From JAKAGZ01 sp964595355 (GTDB lineage: Bacteria; Bacteroidota; Ignavibacteria; Ignavibacteriales; Ignavibacteriaceae), in the NCBI GenBank assembly GCA_964595355.1, contig CAZQQD010000133.1:1-5898 (forward strand): 5,898 nucleotides of DNA, in the 5' to 3' direction. The first letter of the stretch is position 1, and each line of letters starts with the position of its first letter. This document shows positions 4,469 to 5,898 of this stretch, piece by piece. A program made the translations under genes and the position numbers. Under the pieces are notes generated by a model. The model did no database searches and was not told where the DNA came from. It was given only the letters and a program-made list of their open reading frames with translations.

Positions 4469-4571
4469 TTCAACCCGTGAGATAGAGAAATAAAGCGTTG
4501 TTATTTTTGCATAAATCCGGTAACAAATAAAAAACTTAATTATCTATATTGTTGTTATCTCACAGGTTGAA
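4469..4571. mobile_element. 103-bp MITE-like unit with the same inverted ends
   Basis: TTCAACCCGTGAGATAG (4469-4485) and the inverted TTCAACCTGTGAGATAA (4555-4571) match each other at 15 of 17 bases, and both match the ends of the GIY-YIG element, most strongly over GTGAGATA. The 69 bp between them is AT-rich and codes for nothing. The structure is that of a non-autonomous miniature element which might be moved by the GIY-YIG element. No target duplication is visible. An alternative is a pair of unrelated protein-binding sites, but the match to element ends makes that less likely. Confidence 0.6.
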
Positions 4572-4573
4572 TG

Positions 4574-4587
4574 AATCCGATCGGATT
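4574..4587. repeat. Perfect 14-bp palindrome after the desaturase gene
   Basis: AATCCGATCGGATT is self-complementary. It lies 2 nt beyond the desaturase stop codon (minus strand) and 2 nt outside the end of the 103-bp unit. There is no T-tract in the direction of the gene, so it is not a standard terminator; it may be an insertion target or a small mRNA-end hairpin. Confidence 0.45.
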
Positions 4588-4589
4588 TA

Positions 4590-5630
4590 TTAATATGAAG
4601 CTTTTTGCATTTTAAGATAGGTGCGTTTGAACTGGCGGAAGCTGACAAGCTTTTTCTGATTTTCATCCCACAGGCTTAAAAGAATACTTCTGAGGCTTTT
4701 ACGGACTGTTAAAATATTTGCGACTTTTTGAAATTCCGGATTTTCCTTATGGCATTTTTCAAGCATGTAATTTGGTATCCTCGGACTCAAATGATGAATG
4801 TGATGAAAACCGATATTTCCCGTGAACCATTGCAGAACTTTCGGAAGCTTGTAATATGAACTGCCCCGCAGTGCGGCGTATGCATAATCCCAGTCTTCTT
4901 CATCTGCCCAGTATGTATTTTCAAACTGATGCTGAATGAAAAACAGCCACGCACCGGTTGAAGAAGTAATAAATGTAATCGGGAGCTGAACAATTAAAAA
5001 TGTTTTTAATCCCACCAACCAGATTAAAGTTCCGACTAAAACAGCGATGACCAGACTCGTTATATAAACGCTGAACTGGTAGCTTCTCAATTCTTTTGAG
5101 CGGGAGGACGGAAACCTGTAGATGAATAAAAATAAAATTGTCGGTATAACTAAAAACAGCAGCAGGGGATTCCTGTATAGCCGGTATTTAAATTTTCCCC
5201 ATCGTGTTTGCTGCATATATTCATTTACGGTCATTGTGTAGATATCGCCGATGCCGCGGTGTTCAAGATTGCCGGCGCTTGCGTGGTGAATAGCATGACT
5301 CTTTCTCCAGTAGTGATAGGGGGTCAGAGTAAAAATGCTGCAGAACAGACCGCACAAATCGTTAGCACGTCTTGATTTAAAAAATGAACCGTGGCCGCAG
5401 TCGTGCTGAATAATAAAAATTCTTACAGTAAAACCGGATGCCGGAAAAGCGAGCAAAAGAGTTATCCAGTAACTGTAATTAAGTGCATACAACATCAGGA
5501 GCCATATCAGCACAAACGGGATGAATGAATTACATAACTGCCAGATGCTTTTTCGTGTGTAGGATTCCTGATATTCTTTTACAAGGGTTTTCCAGACCTG
5601 GGGCTTGACTATTGAATTAAGTACGCTCAT
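4590..5630 (-). CDS. Membrane fatty acid desaturase (acyl-lipid, DesA/omega-6-like)
   Basis: This 346-residue integral membrane di-iron enzyme inserts a double bond into fatty acyl chains, keeping membranes fluid. All three histidine boxes are present: HDCGH at 76-80, HAIHH at 112-116 and HHIHH at 276-280, plus the extra conserved histidine in FIQHQFE (234). Hydrophobic segments lie near 33-50, 52-75, 153-171, 186-206 and 210-231, giving the usual layout in which the boxes face the cytoplasm. HDCGH and FHHIHH resemble the DesA/FAD delta-12 (omega-6) group more than delta-9 or sphingolipid enzymes, but regiospecificity cannot be read from sequence. An electron donor such as ferredoxin is needed and is not encoded here. 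The ATG at 5630 has no close ribosome site; GGAG is 14 nt upstream. It appears monocistronic with its own promoter. Length is typical for the family. Confidence 0.95.
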   Translation of the reverse strand: MSVLNSIVKPQVWKTLVKEYQESYTRKSIWQLCNSFIPFVLIWLLMLYALNYSYWITLLLAFPASGFTVRIFIIQHDCGHGSFFKSRRANDLCGLFCSIFTLTPYHYWRKSHAIHHASAGNLEHRGIGDIYTMTVNEYMQQTRWGKFKYRLYRNPLLLFLVIPTILFLFIYRFPSSRSKELRSYQFSVYITSLVIAVLVGTLIWLVGLKTFLIVQLPITFITSSTGAWLFFIQHQFENTYWADEEDWDYAYAALRGSSYYKLPKVLQWFTGNIGFHHIHHLSPRIPNYMLEKCHKENPEFQKVANILTVRKSLRSILLSLWDENQKKLVSFRQFKRTYLKMQKASY

Positions 5631-5674
5631 CTATCGGGATTATCTCCGGGGATACTATTAGAAAGACAGTTACC

Positions 5675-5704
5675 ATTATACGAAAAAAACAACCGGGTTA
5701 CCAA
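5675..5704 (-). promoter_or_regulatory. Candidate sigma-70-type promoter of the desaturase gene
   Basis: On the minus strand, TTGGTA (5699-5704) and a perfect TATAAT (5675-5680) are separated by 18 bp. Transcription would begin near 5668 and leave a leader of about 38 nt before the ATG at 5630. The -10 box is strong and the -35 matches 4 of 6 bases. If the host uses the Bacteroidota -33/-7 promoter type, this may be coincidence. Confidence 0.4.
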
Positions 5705-5885
5705 GCTAAAATGAATACTTTAAAAACAGGGATTAGGATGAAACAGGGGAAGAATTAGTGTATCAGAGGAATATTCCGATGTAAAATAACATTATAGTAA
5801 GTAATCTCAGTTCCATTGCCGGGACGCAACGAAATGTATTTCTATAATAAGGAGAATTATTTATTCAAAATATCATTATATTTTT

Positions 5886-5898
5886 GTAGAGACGTTTC
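5886..5898. repeat. Probable left half of a REP-type palindrome, cut by the window edge
   Basis: The last 13 bases, GTAGAGACGTTTC, agree at 9 of 13 positions with the half-site GTAGGGACGGGGC of the REP at 3099, and include the same outer arm GTAG.GACG. In a 28-bp REP the centre would fall one base past the window end, so the matching right arm would lie outside. Confidence 0.4.

Noticed and set aside
4787..4993. A 68-codon minus-strand frame within the desaturase gene
   Set aside because: It overlaps the third histidine box of the desaturase in another frame and has no features of its own.
5711..5758. A 15-codon frame MNTLKTGIRMKQGKN on the plus strand near the right end
   Set aside because: It has no ribosome site, is very short, and shows no signal or motif.

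Overview
The window looks like a chromosomal piece from an AT-rich member of the Bacteroidota/Ignavibacteria (FCB) group. The evidence is indirect: low GC, weak or missing Shine-Dalgarno sites before several genes, an ECF sigma factor next to a zinc-less single-pass membrane protein, RsbU-like phosphatase signalling, and an abundance of RAYT/REP sequences and small GIY-YIG genes. The lineage is an inference and not proven here.

Plus strand, 1-2575. The window opens inside an ECF sigma factor gene (5' end missing). It is followed 10 nt later by a probable anti-sigma membrane protein, and the pair ends at a strong intrinsic terminator (1118-1155). Next come a 37-residue lipoprotein gene (1346-1459) with a good ribosome binding site, and a fusion of a DksA/TraR-type zinc finger to a SpoIIE/RsbU-type PP2C phosphatase.

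Mobile region, 2583-3542. A RAYT (REP-associated tyrosine transposase) gene on the minus strand is bracketed by two identical perfect 28-bp palindromes, and a third, variant palindrome lies in frame inside its coding sequence. The 3' end of the RAYT gene is broken by a 286-bp insert that carries a small GIY-YIG nuclease gene and is bounded by inverted copies of ACCCCGTGAGATAA. Removing the insert rejoins NNP to (L)KWEVDEYYE and a stop, which is the usual RAYT carboxyl end. This indicates a small GIY-YIG mobile element nested in a RAYT gene. Copies of the same terminal motif recur at 1152, 4399, 4469 and 4555; the last two face each other and enclose a 103-bp gene-less, MITE-like unit.

Minus strand, 3546-5630. 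There is an exported coiled-coil-rich protein of unknown function, then the repeat-filled gap 4371-4589, then a membrane fatty acid desaturase with all three histidine boxes and a good candidate promoter. The last 268 bp (5631-5898) hold that promoter but no gene I can support. The window ends inside what looks like the left half of another REP-type palindrome.

The most interesting content is the two-layer mobile DNA: a GIY-YIG/inverted-repeat element family, with an apparent non-autonomous derivative, inserted into a REP/RAYT unit.
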